A stretch of 64,000 nucleotides of DNA from Bacteroidales bacterium UBA1181 (GTDB taxonomy: Bacteria > Bacteroidota > Bacteroidia > Bacteroidales > Paludibacteraceae), in the NCBI GenBank assembly GCA_002310215.1, contig DBYR01000014.1, positions 288,460 to 352,459 on the forward strand, in the 5' to 3' direction. Below, one piece after another: positions 26,855-35,365 of this stretch. Under the pieces are notes generated by a model. The model searched no databases. It saw only the letters and a list, made by a program, of their open reading frames with translations, and was not told where the DNA came from. A program made the translations under genes and the position numbers. Positions within the stretch are counted from its first letter, which is position 1; each line of letters starts with the position of its first letter.

Positions 26855-26863
26855 TATATTTGC
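26855..26863 (+). promoter_or_regulatory. -7 promoter element before yicC
   Basis: TATATTTGC matches TAnnTTTGC perfectly, 27 bases before the yicC ATG. No good -33 TTTG is present at normal spacing. Confidence 0.55.
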
Positions 26864-26890
26864 ATTGCTAATTTTCAAAAGAAGAAGAAT

Positions 26891-27763
26891 ATGGTATTAT
26901 CAATGACAGGGTTCGGCAAGGCAACTTGCATCGTTGGAACCAAGAAAATTACGGTTGAGATTAAGTCACTGAACGGCAAACAGTTAGATTTGTCTTCTCG
27001 GGTTCCAAGCATATATCGGGAGAAAGATTTGGAGTTACGTAATCTGGTGAGCCAGCGTTTGGAGCGGGGTAAGGTGGAGTTCGGTGTTTTCTTGGAGAAT
27101 TTTGGCACGGATATATCCACGCAGTTGAATGAGCCTGCGATACAATCATATTGCAAACAGATCAAGCAGATATCCCAAAATTTGGGTGTCCCACTTCCGA
27201 CGGATTGGTTCTCCGTGTTGTTGCGTCTCCCGGAGGCGACAAAGACGGAGTCGCAGGAACTGGATGAAGCCGAGTGGGAAACCTTATGCAAGACATTTTC
27301 CGAAGCGTTAGACTCTCTGGTTGAGTTCCGTACGAAGGAGGGAGCCTCGTTGCGGCGTGTGTTTGAGGAGAAAATCGCTAACATAAGGAAACTTCTTAAG
27401 GAGATTGATCCGTATGAGAAAGAACGTATCGAGAAGGTTAAAGAGCGTATATTGGAGAATTTGACCGCTTTGCAGGACGTTAGTTATGACAAGAACCGCT
27501 TTGAACAAGAGTTGATCTATTACATTGAGAAATTAGATGTGAACGAAGAGAAGAACCGTCTGGCCCAGCATTTGAAATACTTCGAGGAGACGATGGATTC
27601 GGAGGAGAATTGTGGAAAGAAGTTAGGATTCATAGCTCAGGAAATTGGTCGAGAAATCAATACGTTGGGGTCCAAATCCAACCATTGCGAGATGCAGAAG
27701 ATCGTAGTGAAGATGAAGGATGAGTTGGAACAGATTAAGGAACAAGTGTTGAATGTCCTTTGA
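26891..27763 (+). CDS. yicC: YicC/YloC family endoribonuclease-like protein
   Basis: This 290-residue protein starts MVLSMTGFGKA, the hallmark N-terminus of YicC/YloC, and ends with a conserved C-terminal domain containing FIAQEIGREINTLGSKSNHCEMQKIVVKMKDELEQIKEQ. ATG at 26891 is preferred over an upstream in-frame ATG because translation from the latter would cross the -7 promoter element. YicC proteins are RNA-processing factors in E. coli. It is followed by gmk after 15 bases, a common pairing in bacteria. Confidence 0.93.
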   Translation: MVLSMTGFGKATCIVGTKKITVEIKSLNGKQLDLSSRVPSIYREKDLELRNLVSQRLERGKVEFGVFLENFGTDISTQLNEPAIQSYCKQIKQISQNLGVPLPTDWFSVLLRLPEATKTESQELDEAEWETLCKTFSEALDSLVEFRTKEGASLRRVFEEKIANIRKLLKEIDPYEKERIEKVKERILENLTALQDVSYDKNRFEQELIYYIEKLDVNEEKNRLAQHLKYFEETMDSEENCGKKLGFIAQEIGREINTLGSKSNHCEMQKIVVKMKDELEQIKEQVLNVL

Positions 27764-27778
27764 TAATTCCCGTTGATT

Positions 27779-28351
27779 ATGGAAAAAGGAAAAGTGATTA
27801 TATTCTCTGCTCCGTCAGGTTCAGGAAAGTCCACATTGATCAATTATTTGATGACCCAATTCGATTGCCTGGAGTTCTCCATTTCGGCCACGAGTAGGAA
27901 TCCGAGGGGGGAAGAGAAACATGGTGTCGAGTATTATTTTTTGACGCCGGAAGAGTTTCGCAAGAAAATTTCGGAGAACGCATTCCTGGAGTGGGAGGAG
28001 GTCTATGCGGACAAGTATTACGGCACATTGAAGAGTGAAGTGGAGCGTATCAACGCGAAGGGCAACATCGTTGTATTTGATGTGGATGTTGCGGGAGGAT
28101 GCAACATAAAAAAGATGTTCGGGAACAATGCTTTGTCCGTTTTCATCATGCCGCCGTCCGTCGCCACGTTACGGGAACGGTTGATAAATCGAGGAACGGA
28201 TACGATGGATGTGATAGAGGATCGGGTGAGCAAAGCCTCATACGAGATGACGTTTTCGGATAAGTTTGACCGAATCGTTGTGAACGATGATTTATTGTGG
28301 ACGAAGGCATTGATCCGCAAGATCGTGAAAGAATTCATAGACAATGAGTAA
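27779..28351 (+). CDS. gmk: Guanylate kinase
   Basis: This 190-residue kinase has the P-loop FSAPSGSGKSTLI near residue 9, and SATSRNPRGEEKHGVEYYF, the GMP-binding region. It phosphorylates GMP to GDP. ATG at 27779 is chosen over an in-frame TTG two codons upstream. The gene overlaps nadD by eight bases. Confidence 0.97.
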   Translation: MEKGKVIIFSAPSGSGKSTLINYLMTQFDCLEFSISATSRNPRGEEKHGVEYYFLTPEEFRKKISENAFLEWEEVYADKYYGTLKSEVERINAKGNIVVFDVDVAGGCNIKKMFGNNALSVFIMPPSVATLRERLINRGTDTMDVIEDRVSKASYEMTFSDKFDRIVVNDDLLWTKALIRKIVKEFIDNE

Positions 28352-28934
28352 GGTCGCTCTTTTCTTTGGATCGTTCAACCCCATACATATCGGGCATCTC
28401 GCCTTGGCGAACCATATCGCAGAGTTCGGAGGGGTGGACGAGGTCCGTTTTGTCGTTTCTCCCCAGAATCCATTTAAGCGGAATGCTGATTTGATGGAAG
28501 ACGATATCCGTTTGTCGTGGGTGAAGCAAGCGATTGGGGACTATCCCCGATTTTCAGTGTCGGATATTGAATTTTCCATGCCAAAGCCTTCCTATACAAG
28601 CGACACATTAGAACGTTTGTCTTCCCTGGAACCGGGAAATGAGTTTATCCTTGTGATGGGAGGGGATAATTTGTCATCCTTCTCAGGGTGGAGGAGGTAT
28701 GAATGGATTTTGGAACATTATAGAATCCTTGTATATCCGAGGTTGGATGGTGCGACGGAGATTCCGGAGGCATGGAGTTCCCGGATTAGAATGTTGGCGA
28801 ATGCGCCGAGGATAGAAGTTTCGTCCACATTTGTGCGTAATTCCATTAAGGATGGTAAAGATGTCCGATTCTTTCTCCCTGAGCAGATATGGACGAGCGT
28901 CCGAGATGAATTTGTGAAAAAAAATCGTCAATAA
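28344..28934 (+). CDS. nadD: Nicotinate-nucleotide adenylyltransferase
   Basis: This 196-residue nucleotidyltransferase has FFGSFNPIHIGHLALA at the N-terminus (HxGH-type motif, HIGH) and the C-terminal VSSTFVRNSIKDG (ISSTxIR motif). It adenylates nicotinate mononucleotide in NAD synthesis. It is coupled to gmk by overlap. Confidence 0.96.
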   Translation: MSKVALFFGSFNPIHIGHLALANHIAEFGGVDEVRFVVSPQNPFKRNADLMEDDIRLSWVKQAIGDYPRFSVSDIEFSMPKPSYTSDTLERLSSLEPGNEFILVMGGDNLSSFSGWRRYEWILEHYRILVYPRLDGATEIPEAWSSRIRMLANAPRIEVSSTFVRNSIKDGKDVRFFLPEQIWTSVRDEFVKKNRQ

Positions 28935-28938
28935 GTTT

Positions 28939-28967
28939 TTTGCTTAGCCATAAATAGACTATTTTTG
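28939..28967 (+). promoter_or_regulatory. Putative promoter before the TPR membrane protein
   Basis: TATTTTTG at 28960-28967 matches TAnnTTTG. TTTG at 28939-28942 lies 17 bases upstream, slightly shorter than the usual 19-20. The elements sit in the 71-base gap after nadD. Confidence 0.45.
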
Positions 28968-29005
28968 TGAAAAATTTTCGAAAAATAAACAATTTGATAT
29001 AGAAA

Positions 29006-29692
29006 ATGGAAAGAAAGAATGAGTTGCCTTCTGCAAATAGGGAAGGAAATGAGCAATCATTGACGGCGTCTGGTGTTATTGGTTTTGTTGAGTCCCATCA
29101 GGGGTTGATACTTGCCGTTTTGGGCGGTATAGTTGGTGTAGTGGCGCTGTACTTCGTGTTGAACCAATTCGTATGGGGTCCTAAGGAGGAGTCGGCGAAG
29201 AATGAGATATTCAAGGCGCAACAGATGTTTGCGAGGGATTCTTTCCAAGTGGCTTTGGATGGTAAAGAAGATGAGTTCATGGGATTCCTTGACATCATCG
29301 ACGAGTATGGTTCGACGTCTACGGGTAATTTGGCGTATGCGTATGCGGGAATCTGTTACAAGAATTTGGGACAATATGACGAGGCCATCAAACTCTTGAA
29401 TAAATTTTCCGGTTCGGATGAGTTGGTTTCCCCTTCCATCGTGGGAGCTGTCGGGGATTGCTATTGGGATTTGGAGAATGCGTCCAAGGCGGTGGATTAT
29501 TACTTGAAGGCGGCATCCATGGCGGATAATGACCTTCTTTCTCCATTGTATAAGAAACGTGCGGCTTTAGCTTATTTGTCCATGGACAAAAAGAGTGAGG
29601 CGGTTAAGTTGTTGGAGAGTATTACTACGGAGTATCCGAACTACCAAGATATGAATGAGGTGTTGAAGTTCCTCGAAATAGCAAAACGATAA
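29006..29692 (+). CDS. Membrane-anchored tetratricopeptide-repeat protein
   Basis: This 228-residue protein has a polar N-terminus, one transmembrane helix (about residues 33-55, GLILAVLGGIVGVVALYFVL) and a C-terminal helical TPR domain with units such as AYAYAGICYKNLGQYDEAIKLLNKF and ALAYLSMDKKSEAVKLLESI. The layout resembles YfgM-like ancillary proteins. Function is unknown; a scaffold role at the periplasmic face is plausible. It precedes ribH by six bases. Confidence 0.75.
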   Translation: MERKNELPSANREGNEQSLTASGVIGFVESHQGLILAVLGGIVGVVALYFVLNQFVWGPKEESAKNEIFKAQQMFARDSFQVALDGKEDEFMGFLDIIDEYGSTSTGNLAYAYAGICYKNLGQYDEAIKLLNKFSGSDELVSPSIVGAVGDCYWDLENASKAVDYYLKAASMADNDLLSPLYKKRAALAYLSMDKKSEAVKLLESITTEYPNYQDMNEVLKFLEIAKR

Positions 29693-29698
29693 CGAAGG

Positions 29699-30190
29699 AT
29701 GGCGACAAAAAATCTGTCGGAATACGACATTAATGCTGTCCCGAGTGCTAAGGATATGAGTTTCGGTATCGTGGTTTCAGATTGGAACCACGATATTACT
29801 CATAAAATGTTAGAGGGTGCATATAACACACTCGTTGAGCATGGCGCAAAGAAAAAGAACATCACAGTGGTCCATGTGCCGGGCAGTTTCGAACTGATTT
29901 TTGGCTCTCAACAGCTTGCGGATGCGAAAGATGTGGATGCGGTAATCGCATTGGGATGTGTTGTTAGGGGTGGCACCCCTCACTTCGACTATGTGTGCCA
30001 AGGGACGACTTATGGTATCGCTAAATTGAATGCGGAATATGATGTCCCGTTTATCTTTGGTTTGTTGACCACGGACGATATGCAACAGGCTATCGATCGC
30101 TCGGGTGGTGTATTAGGCAACAAGGGTACGGAAGCGGCCGTGACCGCAATAAAAATGGTAAATTTCAAGAGAAATCTTTTGGAGGATTAA
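29699..30190 (+). CDS. ribH: 6,7-dimethyl-8-ribityllumazine synthase
   Basis: This 163-residue enzyme has FGIVVSDWNHDITHKMLEGA, the VPGSFELIFGSQ motif, and ALGCVVRGGTPHFDYVCQG near residue 82, with the catalytic His in the PHFDYV segment. It makes the riboflavin precursor from 5-amino-6-ribitylaminouracil and dihydroxybutanone phosphate, forming an icosahedral or pentameric assembly. The -33 box of the tRNA promoter overlaps its last codons. Confidence 0.97.
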   Translation: MATKNLSEYDINAVPSAKDMSFGIVVSDWNHDITHKMLEGAYNTLVEHGAKKKNITVVHVPGSFELIFGSQQLADAKDVDAVIALGCVVRGGTPHFDYVCQGTTYGIAKLNAEYDVPFIFGLLTTDDMQQAIDRSGGVLGNKGTEAAVTAIKMVNFKRNLLED

Positions 30191-30209
30191 TATAAATTAC
30201 TACCTTTGC
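30178..30209 (+). promoter_or_regulatory. Promoter for the tRNA pair
   Basis: TTTG (30178-30181) and TACCTTTGC (30201-30209) are separated by exactly 19 bases, a textbook Bacteroidetes -33/-7 promoter. It starts inside the end of ribH and lies 15 bases before tRNA-Tyr. Confidence 0.75.
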
Positions 30210-30223
30210 ACTCGATTTCAGAA

Positions 30224-30306
30224 GGGCGAATACCAGAGTGGCCAAATGGGGCAGACTGTAAATCTGCTGGCTCTTGCCTTCGGTGGTTCGAATCCATCTT
30301 CGCCCA
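30224..30306 (+). tRNA. tRNA-Tyr (anticodon GTA)
   Basis: The acceptor stem GGGCGAA (30224-30230) pairs with TTCGCCC (30299-30305), followed by discriminator A. The anticodon arm GCAGA-CTGTAAA-TCTGC places GTA at 30258-30260. A class II long variable arm and the T-loop GGTTCGAATCC are present. CCA is not encoded. Confidence 0.96.
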
Positions 30307-30322
30307 CAATAACAATTCACTT

Positions 30323-30395
30323 GCGGAAGTAGCTCAGTTGGTAGAGCATCAGCCTTCCAAGCTGAGGGTCGCGGGTTCGAATCCCGTTTTCCGCT
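30323..30395 (+). tRNA. tRNA-Gly (anticodon TCC)
   Basis: The acceptor stem GCGGAAG (30323-30329) pairs with TTTCCGC (30388-30394, one G-T pair), discriminator T. The anticodon arm TCAGC-CTTCCAA-GCTGA places TCC at 30356-30358. The T-arm GCGGGTTCGAATCCCG is standard. CCA is not encoded. It lies 16 bases after tRNA-Tyr and probably shares its transcript. Confidence 0.95.
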
Positions 30396-30619
30396 CACAC
30401 GTTGAAACAATCATGTTTCTTTATTTGTAGTTAATTTAGTGTCACGTTCATGGAGAATGTGTGATTCTGGAAAAACCGATTAGAAAATATAAATTCCATT
30501 TGTCTTTATTTCTTTAGTTTTTTCCTTGTCGGACGACATTTGGTCCGGGAATGTGATTTATTGTAAGAGCGTTTCGTCGTGACGTTCGTTTGTATAATTA
30601 GATATTTATTGTTTCAGAT

Positions 30620-32437
30620 ATGGATATAACAGAGTTGAAAGGTAAAAACCTTATTGAGTTGAAGACCATTGCGAAGGAACTTGGTATCAAGCGCGTTGAT
30701 TCCTTCCGAAAGGAGGAACTCATCTCTAAAATTGTGGGTGAGACGGAAGAACAGCAGCCTGCTGAAAATTCCGAGAGCGCTTCTTCGTCTTCAAACCTTG
30801 AAAATTTCCTGGACAAAATGATTTTGTATGCGGAAAAAGGCAGTGGAAAGGAGAAGGATCTTGTCGATGCGGAATCCTCTCTTCCCGAAGATGAGAACGT
30901 GGGCTCGTCTGTTCAGGGCAATGATGGCAGGCAAGACCAGTTCGATCGGAACGAGCAGGACCATCAGGATAATTCGATGCCTAACAGGAAACCGGACATG
31001 AAACAGATGCATGTGCGTCCTCGTGGCGGGTTCGATGCCATTGCCTCTGGTAATAAGGCTGCCGCTATCGCTCGTCTTATCTTGGACAAAAAGAAAGGTA
31101 TAAAAACACCTCCGATAGAGGAGGTCTTGTCTGCTACAGAGGCTGCCGGGTCTCAGCAGAATCAGTCACAAAATAACGAACAGAACCGATTTGAAAAGGA
31201 GAATAAGCAACCTCAGGCGAGTGGGAAACCTTCCGCTAATAATACTCCGCAACCATCTAACGTGATGCCTCAGGAACCGCAACAACCTGCTCCGCAGAAG
31301 GTCCGTTCCTACGATTTCGATAATATCGTGAAGGGTCAGGGCGTTTTGGAGATCATGCCTGACGGTTTTGGTTTCATCCGTTCTTCTGATTACAACTATC
31401 TGAATTCTCCGGATGACATATATGTTTCCCAGGCCCAGATCAAGATGTATGGTCTGAAGACGGGTGACGTTATTGAGGGTACAATCCGTCCTCCGAAAGA
31501 GGGTGAGAAGTACTTCCCTCTGATGGGTATCGACAAGATCAATGCGCGCTCTCCTGAATTCGTGAGGGATTGCGTCCCTTTCGACCATCTGACGCCTCTC
31601 TTCCCGAACGAGAAGTTCAACTTGACGGGTGGCAAGAATTCATGCAACCTCTCTGTCCGTACGGTGGATTTGTTCTCCCCAATCGGTAAGGGCCAGCGTG
31701 GATTGATTGTGGCGCAGCCTAAGACTGGTAAGACGGTCTTGTTGAAGGATATCGCCAACGCCATCGCGGAGAATCACCCTGAGGTCTATATGATCATCCT
31801 CCTGATCGACGAACGTCCTGAGGAGGTTACGGATATGGCACGTAGCGTGAATGCGGAGGTCATTTCCTCTACGTTCGACGAGCCGGCTGAGCGTCACGTG
31901 AAGATCGCCAGCATCGTGCTGGAGAAGGCGAAGAGAATGGTGGAGTGCGGTCATGACGTGGTCATCCTGCTCGATTCCATCACACGTCTCGCCAGAGCCT
32001 ACAATACGGTTTCTCCTGCGTCTGGTAAGGTCCTCTCGGGTGGTGTGGACGCAAATGCGCTGCACAAGCCGAAACGCTTCTTCGGTGCCGCACGTAACAT
32101 CGAGAACGGCGGTAGCTTGACCATCATCGCCACGGCTTTGACCGATACGGGTTCGAAGATGGATGACGTGATCTTTGAGGAGTTCAAGGGTACGGGTAAC
32201 ATGGAGTTACAACTCTCCAGACAGTTGGCCAACAAGCGTATTTACCCAGCCGTTGACATCATGGCTTCCAGTACGCGTCGTGATGATCTGTTGCACAGCA
32301 AGGAGACGATTCAACGCATGTGGATCCTTCGCCGCTACTTGGCGGATATGAACCCCGTGGAAGCCATGGAGTTCTTCAAGGATAGGTTGGAGAAGACCGC
32401 CACGAACGAGGAGTTCCTCGCATCTATGAATGATTGA
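30620..32437 (+). CDS. rho: Transcription termination factor Rho with long disordered insert
   Basis: This 605-residue hexameric RNA helicase has a Rho N-terminal domain (residues 1-42), a low-complexity Gln/Asn/Ser/Pro-rich region (about 55-230), the RNA-binding cold-shock-like domain beginning GVLEIMPDGFGFIRS (about 240), and the ATPase core with P-loop QPKTGKTVLL near residue 365 and LLIDERPEEVTDM near 395. It is about 185 residues longer than E. coli Rho because of the insert, a known Bacteroidetes trait. It is transcribed alone, with a terminator directly after. Confidence 0.97.
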   Translation: MDITELKGKNLIELKTIAKELGIKRVDSFRKEELISKIVGETEEQQPAENSESASSSSNLENFLDKMILYAEKGSGKEKDLVDAESSLPEDENVGSSVQGNDGRQDQFDRNEQDHQDNSMPNRKPDMKQMHVRPRGGFDAIASGNKAAAIARLILDKKKGIKTPPIEEVLSATEAAGSQQNQSQNNEQNRFEKENKQPQASGKPSANNTPQPSNVMPQEPQQPAPQKVRSYDFDNIVKGQGVLEIMPDGFGFIRSSDYNYLNSPDDIYVSQAQIKMYGLKTGDVIEGTIRPPKEGEKYFPLMGIDKINARSPEFVRDCVPFDHLTPLFPNEKFNLTGGKNSCNLSVRTVDLFSPIGKGQRGLIVAQPKTGKTVLLKDIANAIAENHPEVYMIILLIDERPEEVTDMARSVNAEVISSTFDEPAERHVKIASIVLEKAKRMVECGHDVVILLDSITRLARAYNTVSPASGKVLSGGVDANALHKPKRFFGAARNIENGGSLTIIATALTDTGSKMDDVIFEEFKGTGNMELQLSRQLANKRIYPAVDIMASSTRRDDLLHSKETIQRMWILRRYLADMNPVEAMEFFKDRLEKTATNEEFLASMND

Positions 32438-32442
32438 TTGAC

Positions 32443-32475
32443 AGGGGGGGACGGAAACGTCCCCTCTTTATTTTT
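32443..32475 (+). terminator. Intrinsic terminator after rho
   Basis: A GC-rich stem (core GGGGACG at 32447-32453 with CGTCCCC at 32458-32464, extendable by four weaker pairs) closes on a GAAA tetraloop and is followed by TTTATTTTTG. It starts six bases after the rho stop. Confidence 0.85.
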
Positions 32476-32559
32476 GTATATGACATAAACCAGTTTTGAT
32501 AGAGTTGTATTAGTGTTTTTGATTAAGTTTAGTTGTTTTATTATTTTTCCTTTTAGATA

Positions 32560-34737
32560 ATGAAAAAGATAATCGCAACGTTAGGGTTGCTATTGTTAGG
32601 GTGGGGGACTCTTTGGAGTGTTACCCCGCATGAAGGTTGCCCTGACTTCACCGATCTTACGGCAAGTTATGTAGAGCCGTTTGCGTCAGGTGAGGGTAAC
32701 CAATTGGTAGAGGGTCGTCATACTGTCATCACTGAACAGGGAACCGATCCGAGGACAGGAAACAAGCTACGGCTGATTCCCGATGGGGTCCACAAGGTGG
32801 TGCGTTTGGGAGATGAGTTGGCGGGTAGTCAAAGTGAAAGCCTGACATATCATTTTAAGCCCACTTTGGATGCCTCTATGATAAATTTGAAATTCGCTGT
32901 GGTTTTCGAGAATCCTAATCACGGACTCAGGGAACAGCCTTATTTCTCCATATCTGTGACGGATAAAAATGGTCATCTGTTGCCGAACACATTCCAGTAT
33001 GCGGTGTATGCGGATAATGGGTTGTCGGGTTTTAAGGAATACGTCGATGGAAACACTACTGTCATGTGGCGGGATTGGACCGATGTGGTGGTGGATTTAT
33101 GTTCCTATATCGGTGAAGAAGTATTGATCACATTCAAGACCCGTGATTGCTTGCAGAATGGACATTATGCCTATGCCTATCTCACGACCACATGTGCCTC
33201 TGGTGGATATATGAAGTTATTGTGTTTGGATAACAATAATGTGAATTTGTCAATGATCGATGGTTTTGATTCTTACCATTGGAGTGATGGAACTGATTCC
33301 AAGGACTTCGAAGGAATTTTGGATCAACCTATTTGGTGCGATCTGACTTCTGTTATTGGATTGATCACAAAGTTTTTTGTGGCGATTGCGGATGATGCGA
33401 CATCGTCTATGGATGATGTCATTTATGATGAGGTGTGTGAAGGCGAAGAATATTCTTGGTTAGGCCATTCTATCGATACCAAGTTTAATGGGACCCGTAA
33501 ATTTAATGGGGCTCTGGTGGAAAAGGATAGTTGTAGCATTGAGTACAAAACATTGATGCTGAGGACCATTCCTACGCACGTCGTTTTTAATGAAACCATT
33601 TGCGAAGGGGAAGATTATTTCAAGAACGGATTTAATTTTCGGAATCCTCCTGTGGGAGAATACCTGGATTCCGTTGAGGTGGAATCCGACACGGACTGTA
33701 AGCGTTGGAATGTCTTGAATTTGCGTGTTGTTCCAAAAACGATTTCACCTAGTATGAAGGGTGACGAAACGCCTTGTACGGATGCGTTAAGGACCTATGA
33801 AGTATCTAGCGGGTATAATTATAATTGGGTGTTGCCGGAGAATGCGGTCCTATTGGATGGTGATTTGACGGAAGACCGTATTGGGGTGAAGTTCACGGAT
33901 GTCTCTAATGGGGTTATTTCTGCAATATGCTCCAATGGTTGTGTGTCGAAAACTGTATCGATGCCTATTAGCCCCGTAAAAACATTTAGGACGTTCACCA
34001 TTGATACGATTTGTCAAGGAACAACTTACCAAAAAAATGGATGGAACTTGGGTGTGCAGAAAAAACTTGGATACTCCACTTTCATCCGTCAGTTGGGCGA
34101 TTCCTGCAACGCATCTGATGTTTTGCTGCTTTATGTGATGAAATCTCCATCTATAGGTGTTGTGACTTCTACTGATGTTGTGTGCCCTGGAGAAGAGGTA
34201 CGATTAGCTGCGGTAGATAAGAATAAATATAAAAATGATTATTTGGCGATCGGAGATGTGTGGTGTGAAGATGGAACCATTATGAAACTGAAGGATTTCT
34301 TAATGAGCGATAAGGTCGCGAAGGGAATCGTTTGCGACATATTTTTCGAACCTATTGTTTGTGTGGTCTCTATTGTAGATGAAAATAACGGAGATGCTGT
34401 TCCTTATGAAATTGGCACTATGGATAGTAATAAAAATTTGTGGGCTTATTCCATGATGAGTAATCTGTGCGGCAAGTGGCTCGTGTTAAATAAGTATCTA
34501 GGACGGATTAGAGGCGCAGATCTGTTGGATGGGTTATACTGGCTAGGAAATAAACATGATATGTCTTTAATTGGATTAGCTGATACCCATCGAGCCGCAA
34601 TAGGTTATGATGGCGTTTCGACTAATCCTATTGAGACCAAATGCAAAATCAGGTATATGTATTTTGTTGAAGTGGATGAATCATCTCATATTGGGATAGA
34701 TCGCACCTCCGAGCTTCATCGCACCTCTGAGTTTTAA
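32560..34737 (+). CDS. Secreted repeat protein, probable N-terminal half of a split T9SS adhesin
   Basis: This 725-residue protein has a signal peptide (residues 1-20), a lectin-like/jelly-roll region (about 25-225) and repeats of the form ICEGE-Y...NGF...D-C...L-L-V at about residues 290, 345 and 485, with an Ig/PKD-like domain between. An Ig-like module begins VVCPGEEVRLAA at about 540-551 and then breaks off. The remaining 174 residues are a different domain (starting YLAIGDVWCEDG) ending at a stop. No sorting domain is present, so as it stands it should not be anchored by T9SS. The missing half of the Ig module and more of the same repeats occur in the next gene. Confidence 0.7.
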   Translation: MKKIIATLGLLLLGWGTLWSVTPHEGCPDFTDLTASYVEPFASGEGNQLVEGRHTVITEQGTDPRTGNKLRLIPDGVHKVVRLGDELAGSQSESLTYHFKPTLDASMINLKFAVVFENPNHGLREQPYFSISVTDKNGHLLPNTFQYAVYADNGLSGFKEYVDGNTTVMWRDWTDVVVDLCSYIGEEVLITFKTRDCLQNGHYAYAYLTTTCASGGYMKLLCLDNNNVNLSMIDGFDSYHWSDGTDSKDFEGILDQPIWCDLTSVIGLITKFFVAIADDATSSMDDVIYDEVCEGEEYSWLGHSIDTKFNGTRKFNGALVEKDSCSIEYKTLMLRTIPTHVVFNETICEGEDYFKNGFNFRNPPVGEYLDSVEVESDTDCKRWNVLNLRVVPKTISPSMKGDETPCTDALRTYEVSSGYNYNWVLPENAVLLDGDLTEDRIGVKFTDVSNGVISAICSNGCVSKTVSMPISPVKTFRTFTIDTICQGTTYQKNGWNLGVQKKLGYSTFIRQLGDSCNASDVLLLYVMKSPSIGVVTSTDVVCPGEEVRLAAVDKNKYKNDYLAIGDVWCEDGTIMKLKDFLMSDKVAKGIVCDIFFEPIVCVVSIVDENNGDAVPYEIGTMDSNKNLWAYSMMSNLCGKWLVLNKYLGRIRGADLLDGLYWLGNKHDMSLIGLADTHRAAIGYDGVSTNPIETKCKIRYMYFVEVDESSHIGIDRTSELHRTSEF

Positions 34738-35365
34738 AAATCAAGTATTACTCTATTCTATGTAGATACAATGAAATATATTTGCTCACTTATAATTTTG
34801 TTTTTATCATTCTCTTCGGTCTATGCATACCAGATTGGAGACGTTATTATGACAAAGGAGGGTGATTTGGGAATCGTTTTTTATATTGATCAGGAGAAGG
34901 TCTTGTTGTTATCTCCTTTTGAGAAACGCGCTAATTTTTCTACGCAGAGTCGTATCGATGAATGTATTACTGGTAATGATTGTGATGAATCATTGCAATT
35001 GCATTTGTTTAATGGACGTGAAAATACTAAGCGAATGAAAGAATTGGCGGAAAACTCATCCTATGTGTTTCCCGTTTTGGATAGTATTCCAACAGATAAA
35101 GGCTGGTTTATTCCTTCATTGGCTGAATTTTCTGAGATAATTAATTGCCTTTCCAGTGTGAAGGGTATGATTACCGCTTTGAATGGAACCCCTTTGGAAG
35201 AATATACTTATTGGACATCGTCTCAATGTGTGTCGGATGGAAGAGGAGGTATATATGCCTATACGATTAATAGAGGAAATGATAGTTATTGGAAGTCAAC
35301 ACTTTTTGATATTGATTACGCTGTCCGCTATATCTATCAGATTGATTTAATGGATGAATTTACGG
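34211..35365 (+). other. Predicted insertion (about 1,152 bases) splitting an ancestral adhesin gene
   Basis: An Ig-like module starts in the upstream gene (VVCPGEEVRLAA, up to about 34212) and resumes in the downstream gene (DAETNYMWNTG, from about 35365). CGG occurs at both joints (34211-34213 and 35363-35365). Removing one interval of 1,152 bases, a multiple of three, gives a continuous frame reading ...VRLAADAETNYMW.... The inserted DNA encodes a domain plus stop, then a signal peptide and a second similar domain; both domains start with IGDV and end in RY-Y followed by acidic residues. This is inference from sequence alone. Confidence 0.5.
34700..34734 (+). repeat. Imperfect 18-base tandem repeat at the end of the first half-gene
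   Basis: Two copies of ATCGCACCTCYGAGYTT (34700-34716 and 34718-34734, two differences) directly precede the stop codon and give the odd tail DRTSELHRTSEF. It lies inside the predicted insertion. Confidence 0.6.
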
